From assembly GCF_964355755.1 (NCBI RefSeq), contig NC_092677.1, positions 27,622,101 through 27,686,100 of the forward strand: a stretch of 64,000 bases of DNA, in the 5' to 3' direction. The position numbers and the translations under genes were made by a program. Of this stretch, positions 1 through 11,410 are shown one piece after another (the stretch's first letter is position 1; each line of letters begins with the position of its first letter). The stretch comes from Antedon mediterranea. Its lineage: Eukaryota; Echinodermata; Crinoidea; Comatulida; Antedonidae. Below the pieces are notes generated by a model. That model saw nothing but the letters and a program-made list of their open reading frames with translations. It did not search any database and was not told the origin of the DNA.

Positions 1-2058
1 AATGTAAAACCAAAGAAGATACCATACTCATCCCACCCCTGTGAATCTCTCCCGCCCCTGTGAATCTCTCCCGCCGTGAAACCGAACTTATAGGTGGGGA
101 ACTGGATTGAACTGGATCGAGTCGGTGGTTGCAGCTTGCAGACGACAGGGCGATGACTTTTGACCAATCAAATCACTTTATTGTTTGAGGAAACTACCGC
201 TGTCGATTTTTGAATTACCTACAGAAAGCAAGCCAAAAGGTGAGTTAAACAACTGTTTTAAGACGATCTATATGTGTACACATAATAACTATCTATTACT
301 TAAATATCTAGTTACAGAATAATGGATGTATTGGTAGATTTAGTTGATTAAAAATAAAAATATGCCTAGGCTAATCGCTAGTAGGCCTCCACTTTCTTTG
401 TCGCTAAGATGCTCACGTCTCGGCTCATCTCGGATTGGGTGTGGTGGACTTAAATTCTTTCTGGTATTAGCCTGGCCTAGACTAACCCTTGTGCTTGGTA
501 TTTTAATTATTTAATTAGTTGATTTATTAGTCTCTTTTCCAAAGACAACAAAGAACAAAGATAACATGAAACAAACAAAATAAAAGACGGGTTTAGTGGT
601 CGATAAGCTTTGAAAAAGTTAAGTGTGGAATTCGTCACGTGTCCGCGATCGCGAATTTTGCTCGTACCGGTAAACAGCGGCAAGCGATTTTTTCGGCGAG
701 AGAACACGATAGATTCGGCCCAAATGTTCGAATTTGGGTAGGCCTAGAAAGAGCTTGAAGAACAAGTCATCATTCATTATGCATCTAGCAGATGACGGAC
801 TTTTGACAAATCAGATTTTTTCATGAACCAGAGAGTGAGTACTGTAATTTTAATAATAAGTTATGAATTAAATACTTGGTTATAAACAAATACAAGGTAT
901 GTTACTATAGTTAATTATAAATAGGTCTAGGAAAATCACTAGTGTAGGCCTTTTTGCTGACGCCGCCCATTCTTATGATCTCTGATTATTAAATTGGGTA
1001 TGGACTAGTTCATCATGGCCTAGAACAAGCCTAATTAACAACTCCCTGCCTAGAACAAGCATTCTTCTGTCTGTTAGTTAGTTCTGTTGTTTATTACATG
1101 AATTTGGTTCTTGGTTGTACTTCTTGATGACTGAAAATATGAATGGATTGAGAGACACTGACACTGTGTTTTTTGTTCACTCAAACTTTAGGAATTATTC
1201 AAGGTGGAGGACATTTTTTATTCTTATCTATATGACAAATGTCAACACACAAATTTATTGTCAACAAATATTATTTAATTTAATTTATTATTCCTTAACA
1301 ATAATTATTTATGACTTTGAGTTTGAATAAATACATATTTACTATAGTATTTTACACTCATTCAGGCTAAGTTCAGTACATAAAAACTTTAGTTTATTAT
1401 AGAGGGCGCTCTTTTACAATTACACAAAACCTGTTTGGACAAATTAACTATGGTATGGTCAGACAAATGTCTATATAAATATTACCTAATATCCACCCAA
1501 TTATAGTATTAGAAAAGAAGTACACATCATCATGATTTTGATATATTTCATAATACTGTACATGTATTTCATAATCTGACTTAACATGTTAATAACATTC
1601 CACAATAAATCATATATTTACCGTCAAATGTATAAAAAAAAAATTATACCAATAATTGTTTGTTGGGGTAAGTATGGCTTAGATTTAGTTTTTGGTTAAG
1701 TCAATGCTTATCATGCAGCATACAATGTAATTTATATCTGACCAATCTGATCAAGGAATACATGTGTGTATAAAATGACCAAGATATTAACTAAAAAAAG
1801 CAATTTACTTTTACACAGGTAGTGTTAAACAGTACATAATGTATTGGAATAAATTGGAGAGGTTTTGATTTCATGATTTAAATTCAAATGAATATTTTTA
1901 TTGTGTCAACAACAGTAAATCTATCATGATCAGACTCATCATTAAAATACTAAAATAATTTGTAATTTAAAAACAATTGTAACAATTATGACATCTTATT
2001 TATGTTACATGTTAAAACATTCTACCAATTAACACCAGAATGTTAACTAGACCTTTGT

Positions 2059-2381
2059 TAAGCTCTTTCTACACTATCAAACTAGTTTGACAAAAAAAAG
2101 TGTGATGTGCCCAAATATGGTGGTGATATGCTCAAATATGGTGGTGATATGCTCAAATATGGTGGTGATATGCTCAAATATGGTGGTGATATGCTCAAAT
2201 ATGGTAGTGATATGCCCAAATATGGTGGTGATATGCTCAAATATGGTAGTGATATGCCCAAATATGGTAGTGATATGCTCAAATATGGTAGTGATATTCC
2301 CAAATATGGTAGTGATCATCATGTCCATGTATGGGCACATCACATTTTTTGTCACATAAAGTTTGATAGTGTAGACCTTTA
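2059..2381. mobile_element. MITE-1 copy a, with internal 21-bp minisatellite
   Basis: Begins with AGCTCTTTCTACACTATCAA after a TTA and ends with the inverse, TTTGATAGTGTAGACC. The inner arms are GTGATGTGCCCA on the left and TGGGCACATCAC on the right, so the element folds back on itself. It is non-coding. Between the arms, about 2110-2320 holds ten copies of a 21-bp unit (AAATATGGTGGTGATATGCTC and close variants). The other copies in this window hold none to three such units. Long open frames through here exist only because 21 is a multiple of three. Confidence 0.85.
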
Positions 2382-2844
2382 TTAGGATGCATAAGTATTG
2401 ATAAATTCCGACAATAAATGTTTTCCCCCACCCACTTCTTGACCTTTCCTTTGACCTTTCCTCTGACCCGGACAAGTGCAGTATAATTATCAGCATTACA
2501 TGATACTCAATGTTTTTAATGTAAATTTTAATGTCATTTAAACAATACATACTAGATGTATGTGGCTTAACTACATCAACTAAATCATTAATTTTGAATT
2601 ATTTGTGGTAATTATCATAATTTACAATGCCATTTACAAACCGATGATTTTAATTCATGGATCAGGCTTTTAAAGTATTTCTAACATGAATGTTTGTCAC
2701 ATTTATAGTCCCAAAAAAAAAATTAATAAAAAAAAAACAACAAATCCAGAAAATTACAACCTGATAAATACTAATACTTTTGTAATGCAGTCTTTAAACG
2801 AATCTGTTACTCCTGATTTTAAGACATTTTTCAACTCAACATGA

Positions 2845-2968
2845 AGATGTGCCCAAATATGGTTGGTAGCGATATGGCCAAATATGGTAGTGATATGACA
2901 TTATGTCCATATATGGACACATCACATTTTTTTTGTCACATAAAGTTTGATAGTGTAGACAGAGTTTA
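2845..2968. mobile_element. MITE-1 copy b, partial
   Basis: Retains GATGTGCCCAAATATGG, two of the 21-bp internal units, and the right arm TGTCACATAAAGTTTGATAG followed by TGTAGACAGAG. The left terminus is missing, so this is a truncated copy of the same family as at 2059. Confidence 0.8.
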
Positions 2969-3075
2969 AGACATCCCAACTCAGCATGATGAGGTTCATA
3001 TGAGAACTTGCAGTTGCTGTTAGGACGGCAAATTTAAATAGTATACACTAAAAATGTTCTTATTTGCATTCTTGT

Positions 3076-6000
3076 TCAGGTGTCAATTGAAAAGAGATCA
3101 CCAGCAGATGGTAGCGGTGGCAGGCCACCCGTCACATCTGGTAGAAGGGTTAGGTCCGGTAACTTCTGAATATGACTTTTTAATTCTTTACGCACTGTCG
3201 TTACCTTGTTTAATTTTTGTTTGTATTCCTAAGAAAAATTAAAAAAAACTGTTTAAAATTAAATATTCAAAAGGAGATAAACAATGAAAATGTATGCAGT
3301 ATGAGTTTTATGATGAGCTATAAAACAACAATATATAGTTACTGTATTTTATTATTTAATTTACTGAATGATAATAATAATACAAACACAATAATAAAAG
3401 AAACAATGGTATAAAACGGATATACTATCAAGGGGACACCTTCCTGACCCAACAGTGTCCCTTAAATAGGGATGTCTCTTGCATAGGGGTTGGCCATAAA
3501 ACGTATTTCGTTTGCTTCTCGGGAAAATATCATCAAAGGAGGGCTTCCATAAAAATTTAAAAATCATTTAAAATTAAATATTCAAAAGGAGAAAAACAAT
3601 GAAAATGTATGCAGTATGAGTTTTATGATGAGCTATAAAACAACAATATATAGTTACTGTATTTTATTATTTAATTTACTGAATGGTGTTATAATACAGG
3701 TAATAATAATAATAAAAACACAATAAATGCAACAATGGTATACTATCAAGGGGATACCTTCCTGACCCAACAGTGTCCCTTAAATAGGGATGTCTCTTGC
3801 ATAGGGGTTGGCCATAAAACGTATTTCGTTTGCTTCTCGGGAAAATGTCATCAAAGGAGGGCTTCCATAAAAATTTAAAAATCATTTAAAATTAAATATT
3901 CAAAAGGAGAAAAACAATGAAAATGTATGCAGTATGAGTTTTATGATGAGCTATAAAACAACAATATATAGTTACTGTATTTTATTATTTAATTTACTGA
4001 ATGGTGTTATAATACAGGTAATAATAATAATAAAAACACAATAAATGCAACAATGGTATACTATCAAGGGGATACCTTCGTGACCCAACAGTGTCCCTTA
4101 ATAGGTATGTCTCTTGCATAGGAGTTGGATATAAAACATATTTTGTTTGCTTCTCGGGAAAGTGTCGTCTTAATAGAGGTGACACAAAGGAGGGGTTACA
4201 CAGCTTCTTACCTCTAATTTTTTCTCAGCCGCTGCAAGTTGGTCTTTTTGTCCCAATCTGTAATCTCTCAGCATTTTAAGAACCCTTTTTCTTTCATCCA
4301 TCTCTAAGTCTAATCTTCCGTTATAGTCTGTTAACATTGAAACAGCGTCATTCACAAGTGCTGATAACTTGTCTGCTGCATCTTTGTCTAAAAACAAAAA
4401 TCAAATCAGAAAATTAAAAAACATTATTTTTTTTTTAAATTACAAGCAGTTACATAACAGTCATTTTATACTCTGTATTATTTGTATGGCATTTTATGAA
4501 ATAAATTTTTGTTGAATTTAAATTGCTAGGGTGAATTTTGAACCTTGTTTGAGGAGGGCAGGAAATTTAACTTGAGTATTTGATAATAGCACTTTCTTTC
4601 TCTAAGCACACGCCAGCTTAAACAGTTGTTGACCATTATAAAGACACATTTCTTACTATAAATATTTAAATATGCACATTTAGATGTGACGGTTACCTTT
4701 AATTCTTTCTAACAGGCTGACATCCTGTACTTCTGGGGGTAGCTTGGCTATTTTTTCTCGGACAGCTGCATCACTAGAAGCAGAGTGTTCCAAATCTCTT
4801 AAGCATTGCACCAAAACCTCAGTCTAAGAAGTCAATCAAAACGATTATAAATGTATTTTGGGAATAAATTAAAATGCAGGTATCTCAATATTTCTAGATA
4901 TAAACATAACAAATTGGTTACAAAAAGTAAACAAAAATATTATTATAATTTTAAGTAAAACTATCACTGTTTAGTCTGCTTATGATTCAAAATTTTCTCT
5001 GAATAAATTTATCACTATGCAAAGAGAAAAGACCATATGGCATAGGTTGTATTGTGTTAAATATTTAATTTATTCTGTCTTTATACCGAATGACACTACA
5101 GCATTGATTTCCAAAGTGGTTCAGTAGTAGTAATTTCCAGGCATAGAAGAAATTATATTTCAGTGATCAAATTTACATTTATATACAATTCCTTATATCA
5201 CAATACAAACTATGGCAATATATTTAGTAAAGCTCAGTCTACACTATCAAATATGGTATTGATATGACATATCAATCATGTTCATATATTTAGTAAAGCT
5301 CTGTCTACACTATCAAATATTGTATTGATATGACATATTATGTTCATATATGGGCACATCACATTTTTGTTGCATAAGGTTTGATAGTGTATTAGTAAGG
5401 GGCCGTTAAAACATATTCGCCATCGGGTGTCCCAAATGACGGGCTCTACTGTATTTGATAATGGATTATTATTGATACCAACCTCTGGCATCTCCCCTGG
5501 TATATGTGGCTCTTCTTCATTTAATGGATTATTATTGATACCAACCTCTGGCATCTCCCCTGGTATATGTGGCTCTTCTTCATTTAATGGATTATTATTG
5601 ATACCAACCTCTGGCATCTCCCCTGGTATATGTGGCTCTTCTTCATTTAATGGATTATTATTGATACCAACCTCTGGCATCTCCCCTGGTATATGTGGCT
5701 CTTCTTCATTTAATGGATTATTATTGATACCAACCTCTGGCATCTCCCCTGGTATATGTGGCTCTTCTTCATTTAATGGATTATTATTGATACCAACCTC
5801 TGGCATCTCCCCTGGTATATGTGGCTCTTCTTCATTTAATGGATTATTATTGATACCAACCTCTGGCATCTCCCCTGGTATATGTGGCTCTTCTTCATTT
5901 AATGGATTATTATTGATACCAACCTCTGGCATCTCCCCTGGTATATGTGGCTCTTCTTCATTTAATGGATTATTATTGATACCAACCTCTGGCATCTCCC

Positions 6001-9000
6001 CTGGTATATGTGGCTCTTCTTCATTTAATGGATTATTATTGATACCAACCTCTGGCATCTCCCCTGGTATATGTGGCTCTTCTTCATTTAATGGATTATT
6101 ATTGATACCAACCTCTGGCATCTCCCCTGGTATATGTGGCTCTTCTTCATTTAATGGATTATTATTGATACCAACCTCTGGCATCTCCCCTGGTATATGT
6201 GGCTCTTCTTCATTTAATGGATTATTATTGATACCAACCTCTGGCATCTCCCCTGGTATATGTGGCTCTTCTTCATTTAATGGATTATTATTGATACCAA
6301 CCTCTGGCATCTCCCCTGGTATATGTGGCTCTTCTTCATTTAATGGATTATTATTGATACCAACCTCTGGCATCTCCCCTGGTATATGTGGCTCTTCTTC
6401 ATTTAATGGATTATTATTGATACCAACCTCTGGCATCTCCCCTGGTATATGTGGCTCTTCTTCATTTAATGGATTATTATTGATACCAACCTCTGGCATC
6501 TCCCCTGGTATATGTGGCTCTTCTTCATTTAATGGATTATTATTGATACCAACCTCTGGCATCTCCCCTGGTATATGTGGCTCTTCTTCATTTAATGGAT
6601 TATTATTGATACCAACCTCTGGCATCTCCCCTGGTATATGTGGCTCTTCTTCATTTAATGGATTATTATTGATACCAACCTCTGGCATCTCCCCTGGTAT
6701 ATGTGGCTCTTCTTCATTTAATGGATTATTATTGATACCAACCTCTGGCATCTCCCCTGGTATATGTGGCTCTTCTTCATTTAATGGATTATTATTGATA
6801 CCAACCTCTGGCATCTCCCCTGGTATATGTGGCTCTTCTTCATTTAATGGATTATTATTGATACCAACCTCTGGCATCTCCCCTGGTATATGTGGCTCTT
6901 CTTCATTTAATGGATTATTATTGATACCAACCTCTGGCATCTCCCCTGGTATATGTGGCTCTTCTTCATTTAATGGATTATTATTGATACCAACCTCTGG
7001 CATCTCCCCTGGTATATGTGGCTCTTCTTCATTTAATGGATTATTATTGATACCAACCTCTGGCATCTCCCCTGGTATATGTGGCTCTTCTTCATTTAAT
7101 GGATTATTATTGATACCAACCTCTGGCATCTCCCCTGGTATATGTGGCTCTTCTTCATTTAATGGATTATTATTGATACCAACCTCTGGCATCTCCCCTG
7201 GTATATGTGGCTCTTCTTCATTTAATGGATTATTATTGATACAAACCTCTGGCATCTCCCCTGGTATATGTGGCTCTTCTTCATTTAATGGATTATTATT
7301 GATACCAACCTCTGGCATCTCCCCTGGTATATGTGGCTCTTCTTCATTTAATGGATTATTATTGATACCAACCTCTGGCATCTCCCCTGGTATATGTGGC
7401 TCTTCTTCATTTAATGGATTATTATTGATACCAACCTCTGGCATCTCCCCTGGTATATGTGGCTCTTCTTCATTTAATGGATTATTATTGATACAAACCT
7501 CTGGCATCTCCCCTGGTATATGTGGCTCTTCTTCATTTAATGGATTATTATTGATACCAACCTCTGGCATCTCCCCTGGTATATGTGGCTCTTCTTCATT
7601 TAATGGATTATTATTGATACAAACCTCTGGCATCTCCCCTGGTATATGTGGCTCTTCTTCATTTAATGGATTATTATTGATACCAACCTCTGGCATCTCC
7701 CCTGGTATATGTGGCTCTTCTTCATTTAATGGATTATTATTGATACCAACCTCTGGCATCTCCCCTGGTATATGTGGCTCTTCTTCATTTAATGGATTAT
7801 TATTGATACCAACCTCTGGCATCTCCCCTGGTATATGTGGCTCTTCTTCATTTAATGGATTATTATTGATACCAACCTCTGGCATCTCCCCTGGTATATG
7901 TGGCTCTTCTTCATTTAATGGATTATTATTGATACCAACCTCTGGCATCTCCCCTGGTATATGTGGCTCTTCTTCATTTAATGGATTATTATTGATACCA
8001 ACCTCTGGCATCTCCCCTGGTATATGTGGCTCTTCTTCATTTAATGGATTATTATTGATACCAACCTCTGGCATCTCCCCTGGTATATGTGGCTCTTCTT
8101 CATTTAATGGATTATTATTGATACCAACCTCTGGCATCTCCCCTGGTATATGTGGCTCTTCTTCATTTAATGGATTATTATTGATACCAACCTCTGGCAT
8201 CTCCCCTGGTATATGTGGCTCTTCTTCATTTAATGGATTATTATTGATACCAACCTCTGGCATCTCCCCTGGTATATGTGGCTCTTCTTCATTTAATGGA
8301 TTATTATTGATACCAACCTCTGGCATCTCCCCTGGTATATGTGGCTCTTCTTCATTTAATGGATTATTAATGATACCAACCTCTGGCATCTCCCCTGGTA
8401 TATGTGGCTCTTCTTCATTTAATGGATTATTATTGATACCAACCTCTGGCATCTCCCCTGGTATATGTGGCTCTTCTTCATTTAATGGATTATTATTGAT
8501 ACCAACCTCTGGCATCTCCCCTGGTATATGTGGCTCTTCTTCATTTAATGGATTATTAATGATACCAACCTCTGGCATCTCCCCTGGTATATGTGGCTCT
8601 TCTTCATTTAATGGATTATTATTGATACCAACCTCTGGCATCTCCCCTGGTATATGTGGCTCTTCTTCATTTAATGGATTATTATTGATACCAACCTCTG
8701 GCATCTCCCCTGGTATATGTGGCTCTTCTTCATTTAATGGATTATTATTGATACCAACCTCTGGCATCTCCCCTGGTATATGTGGCTCTTCTTCATTTAA
8801 TGGATTATTATTGATACCAACCTCTGGCATCTCCCCTGGTATATGTGGCTCTTCTTCATTTAATGGATTATTATTGATACCAACCTCTGGCATCTCCCCT
8901 GGTATATGTGGCTCTTCTTCATTTAATGGATTATTAATGATACCAACCTCTGGCATCTCCCCTGGTATATGTGGCTCTTCTTCATTTAATGGATTATTAT

Positions 9001-11061
9001 TGATACCAACCTCTGGCATCTCCCCTGGTATATGTGGCTCTTCTTCATTTAATGGATTATTATTGATACCAACCTCTGGCATCTCCCCTGGTATATGTGG
9101 CTCTTCTTCATTTAATGGATTATTATTGATACCAACCTCTGGCATCTCCCCTGGTATATGTGGCTCTTCTTCATTTAATGGATTATTATTGATACCAACC
9201 TCTGGCATCTCCCCTGGTATATGTGGCTCTTCTTCATTTAATGGATTATTATTGATACCAACCTCTGGCATCTCCCCTGGTATATGTGGCTCTTCTTCAT
9301 TTAATGGATTATTATTGATACCAACCTCTGGCATCTCCCCTGGTATATGTGGCTCTTCTTCATTTAATGGATTATTATTGATACCAACCTCTGGCATCTC
9401 CCCTGGTATATGTGGCTCTTCTTCATTTAATTCTTTTAGCAGTTCTTGCATTGTTTTCTGCATTTGTTCTGCCGGATCAGTCTTGGATTTCTTTGGTGAT
9501 GAGGGTTCAAATTCATTTGGTGGAGAGTCTAAAGGAGTGTTGCCTGGTGTAACTAAACATCAATAAAACAAAGCAAGAGATTTACGAACACAACATATTA
9601 ATGAAGCTGATAAGGCACTAGAGAGGAGTGTTTGTTTGGGATGTGTGTCAGGCATGAGAGGAGTGTAAATAATGATGTCAAATTACTGCTGTAATAAAAA
9701 TAATGTTGTACAAATTATGATAATGAGGTTAAATAAAGTTAAGTTTGTGATCAATTGTTAAGTATTTTCATCAAACCAAGGCAATTTAACAACAGGACAC
9801 TGAGCTCGCCTGTCAAGATAGGAACTCATAACAGTCCTTTGATTTTATGTCTGGCTGCGACAAATACCAACAGTACTGTACTTTGGACATATTCCCTGTG
9901 GCGCGGTGTCTGTTGATCGTGTCACAGCCTCTGATAAACCCTTCTCCGGAGCTTAGCGTCCTGTTGCCTTGATCAAACTCCTTAGGTTCTTACCAAATGT
10001 TGCCTGCAATTGCTTAATGAGAGTAGCCTCAAACACACCTCTCTCAGCCCAAATTGTACATACTCGTTCCATTGACTTTTTGGTTTTCTCGTCTGTAACA
10101 CTACAAAAGTATCAAACCCATTTATTGAGTAAGCAACATACAGTACTTGGGGAAGTGAAACAATAATATAAATAGTGAATATTGTATTAATGATTCAAAA
10201 ATGTACCGAATTGGCTTCTTTTACTTACCTCACTACATGCATAAATGCACTTTCCATAACATTTTGAAACTCCTTGGTGAATTCCTGGCCTTTCTTCTTA
10301 CTGTTCTGAACAATATCATTAGCCAAGTAAACAAACAGAAGCTTTCTGCTTATTTTTGCTATAAAAAAAACCAATATCAATGTATTTTATTGATGAAGAA
10401 ACTGGGTACTTTAAAGTGCACACGGGCCAACTGTGTACACTGGACCTACAGTTTATAGTCCTTATTCGAGAAGACTTGTTGCACCTCCAGAACTAGGAAC
10501 GAACCCGGACGCCAATATTGTTTTGTTTGTTGGCTCTTTTAGATACGGTAAACAGAGCCCCCTTGTATGTATGATGCAACATGGATGCAGTATGCACATT
10601 TTTTCTCCCTTTTTGAGTTAAACACCACCTGTTTTATTTTTTGTATAGTTTATTATTTTTTTTTAAAGATGGATCTAGCTAGGCCTAAAACAACTTTTGC
10701 TTTCTAGACATATAGCCTAACTAACATAATACATCATTAAAATCTTCGTATACAAAAGGCTTAGGCTAGCTAGCCTAGTTGTTGAGATTAAGGGTTCGCT
10801 TCTTTTTGTTTATCCTCTCTCTGAACTGAAACCAAGCGAAGAAGGAGGTCAACAACATGTTTGATATGACTTTTTAGGCTGGCTGCTAAAACTAAAACGA
10901 TAGTACTCACTTTTCTGAAGCTCTGCATGCCAAACATTGACAATAGATTTAGCATGTTTTCTGTGATGAATAAGCCACAAAGAAAGTGTTTGGATGCTTT
11001 GTTGTGAATTGCTTAGGCTACCTAATTTCTCTTTTAATACACTTTCTGAAAACGTAGACAT
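3076..11061 (-). CDS. RPRD1: RPRD1A/B orthologue, Pol II CTD-interacting protein (7 exons)
   Basis: Regulation of nuclear pre-mRNA domain-containing protein 1. The family binds the phosphorylated C-terminal repeat of RNA polymerase II and recruits CTD phosphatase in the nucleus. Exons on the minus strand: 10911-11061, 10229-10358, 9994-10100, exon 4 from 9552 down into the 63-bp array, 4697-4823, 4212-4387, 3076-3228. The phases fit at every junction. Exons 1-3 encode the CTD-interaction domain (MSTFSESVLKEKL, then QTLSLWLIHHRKHAKSIV, then YLANDIVQNSKKKGQEF). Exons 5-7 encode the coiled-coil tail (LPPEVQDVSLLERI, DYNGRLDLEMDERKR, VRKELKSHIQKLPDLTLLP, PLPSAGDLFS). Exon 4 is a charged linker ending in the repeat. 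If exon 4 ends in the first repeat unit (CCAGAG then GTTGGT, at 9389) the protein is 335 residues, against 326 for human RPRD1B. The exact end of exon 4 is uncertain. Confidence 0.94.
3245..4195. repeat. ~315-bp tandem repeat, 3 copies, in RPRD1 intron 6
   Basis: Three head-to-tail copies start near 3258, 3571 and 3889, each with AAATTAAATATTCAAAAGGA. A shared block in each reads CCTGACCCAACAGTGTCCCT then GGGATGTCTCTTGCATAGG (one base differs in copy 3). The first two copies are nearly identical and the third diverges towards its end. The array fills most of the intron between exons 6 and 7 of RPRD1. The short minus-strand open frames in each copy have no recognisable domain. Confidence 0.85.
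4824..5458. other. RPRD1 intron 4 proper, with MITE-1 at its 5' end
   Basis: AT-rich intron sequence between the repeat array and exon 5. It carries a nested pair of MITE-1 copies close to the array and otherwise nothing I recognise. The acceptor for exon 5 is TTCTTAG at 4824-4830 on the minus strand. Confidence 0.7.
5228..5392. mobile_element. MITE-1 copies c (one partial, one complete)
   Basis: A partial copy starts at AGCTCAGTCTACACTATC (about 5231). A second, complete one starts at AGCTCTGTCTACACTATC (about 5298) and ends with TTTGATAGTGT at about 5390, with GGGCACATCAC as its inner arm. The left copy appears interrupted by the right one. The minus-strand frame leaving the 63-bp array reads straight into this element, which argues that the frame beyond 5459 is not real coding sequence. 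Confidence 0.8.
5459..9427 (-). repeat. 63-bp tandem repeat, 63 copies, at exon 4/intron 4 of RPRD1
   Basis: Exactly 63 units of exactly 63 bp (3969 bp), read from 12 residues of unique coding sequence before it and 58 residues of frame after it. The minus strand keeps RPRD1's frame and would encode a 21-residue unit that begins NEEEPHIPGEMPEVG and ends NNNPL. The only variants I found are three units with a C for the G after EV (near 7242, 7494, 7620) and three units with I for the first N (near 8369, 8558, 8936). That is about six changes in 3969 bp, so expansion or homogenisation is very recent. Each unit contains CCAGAG|GTTGGT, a moderate 5' splice consensus in phase 0, the phase exon 5 needs. 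The plus strand is also open throughout. Confidence 0.97.
9585..9700 (+). pseudogene. fragment of POLR2C last exon and 3' UTR inside RPRD1 intron 3
   Basis: The stretch AGAGATTTACGAACACAACA then TTAATGAAGCT matches the end of the POLR2C coding sequence at 14625 (AGTGATTTACAAACACAACA then TAGTCATGAAGCT). It continues into 3' UTR sequence: GAGTGTTTGTTTGGGATGTG then TCAGGCATGAGAGG. It is a short, decayed copy with no promoter or splice sites. It lies about 4.9 kb from its parent, on the same strand. Confidence 0.8.
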
Positions 11062-11410
11062 CTTGAATGCACTTCAGCTGCAGCCAGATGCTTGCAAAAC
11101 TCGTTTTTAATGTTCGAGGGACCCTGGCCTAAGAATAAATCCAGACGTCTTGGTAAATGTAAACAATGTAATAAGATTATAAATCCATTTATCTATGACT
11201 AATTACTTTAAATAACATATGTATGTTTAAAATATAGACTTTATTAACAATGTAATGTGATTAAGCGTTTAAAATTAAATCTTTAAATTCAGAAATAAAT
11301 TACCAACAGTTGCAAAAAGACTAGAGTAACATTGTCATAATATTGACGGCGCTGTTTGTAAATGAAAAAATAAAGGGAAAAAAAGACAGTACACGAAATA
11401 TTTGAACAAA
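11062..11410. promoter_or_regulatory. shared promoter region of RPRD1 and POLR2C
   Basis: The two start codons face away from each other with 349 bp between them, so both 5' UTRs and both promoters must lie here or overlap. I see no TATA box placed convincingly for either gene. The region is AT-rich and contains no other feature. The assignment rests on the divergent layout alone. Confidence 0.6.

Larger units (their letters stand above)
1..3075. other. gene-poor flank left of RPRD1
   Basis: No coding exon that I can assign to a family. The stretch is AT-rich. It contains two MITE-1 copies, listed separately. A good 5' splice consensus (AAAAG then GTGAGT) lies near 237-246, and a similar one (AGAGA then GTGAGT) near 830-838. 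These could end non-coding first exons of a plus-strand transcript, but nothing downstream supports one. RPRD1 ends at 3076 on the minus strand, so its 3' UTR must lie in the right part of this stretch. Confidence 0.5.

Noticed and set aside
2077-2550. Repeat protein of 7-residue units on either strand
   Set aside because: The frames are the 21-bp units of a MITE; three frames are open at once and none has a start or context of a gene.
3361-4185. Three similar minus-strand frames of 63-69 residues (with KPSFDDIFPRSKRN)
   Set aside because: They are copies of one frame in the intronic 315-bp repeat, without splice sites or known domain.
5282-5458. The 58 codons of minus-strand frame after the array as part of RPRD1
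   Set aside because: They run into MITE-1 termini and end without joining any RPRD1 domain; exon 5 supplies the conserved continuation.
4980-9500. CRISPR array
   Set aside because: Units are contiguous with no unique spacers, and the surrounding genes are animal genes with introns.
5427-9566. 1379-codon open frame on the plus strand across the 63-bp array
   Set aside because: It exists because the period is a multiple of three and the unit has no stop in that frame. RPRD1 exons on both sides show that the minus strand is the coding strand.
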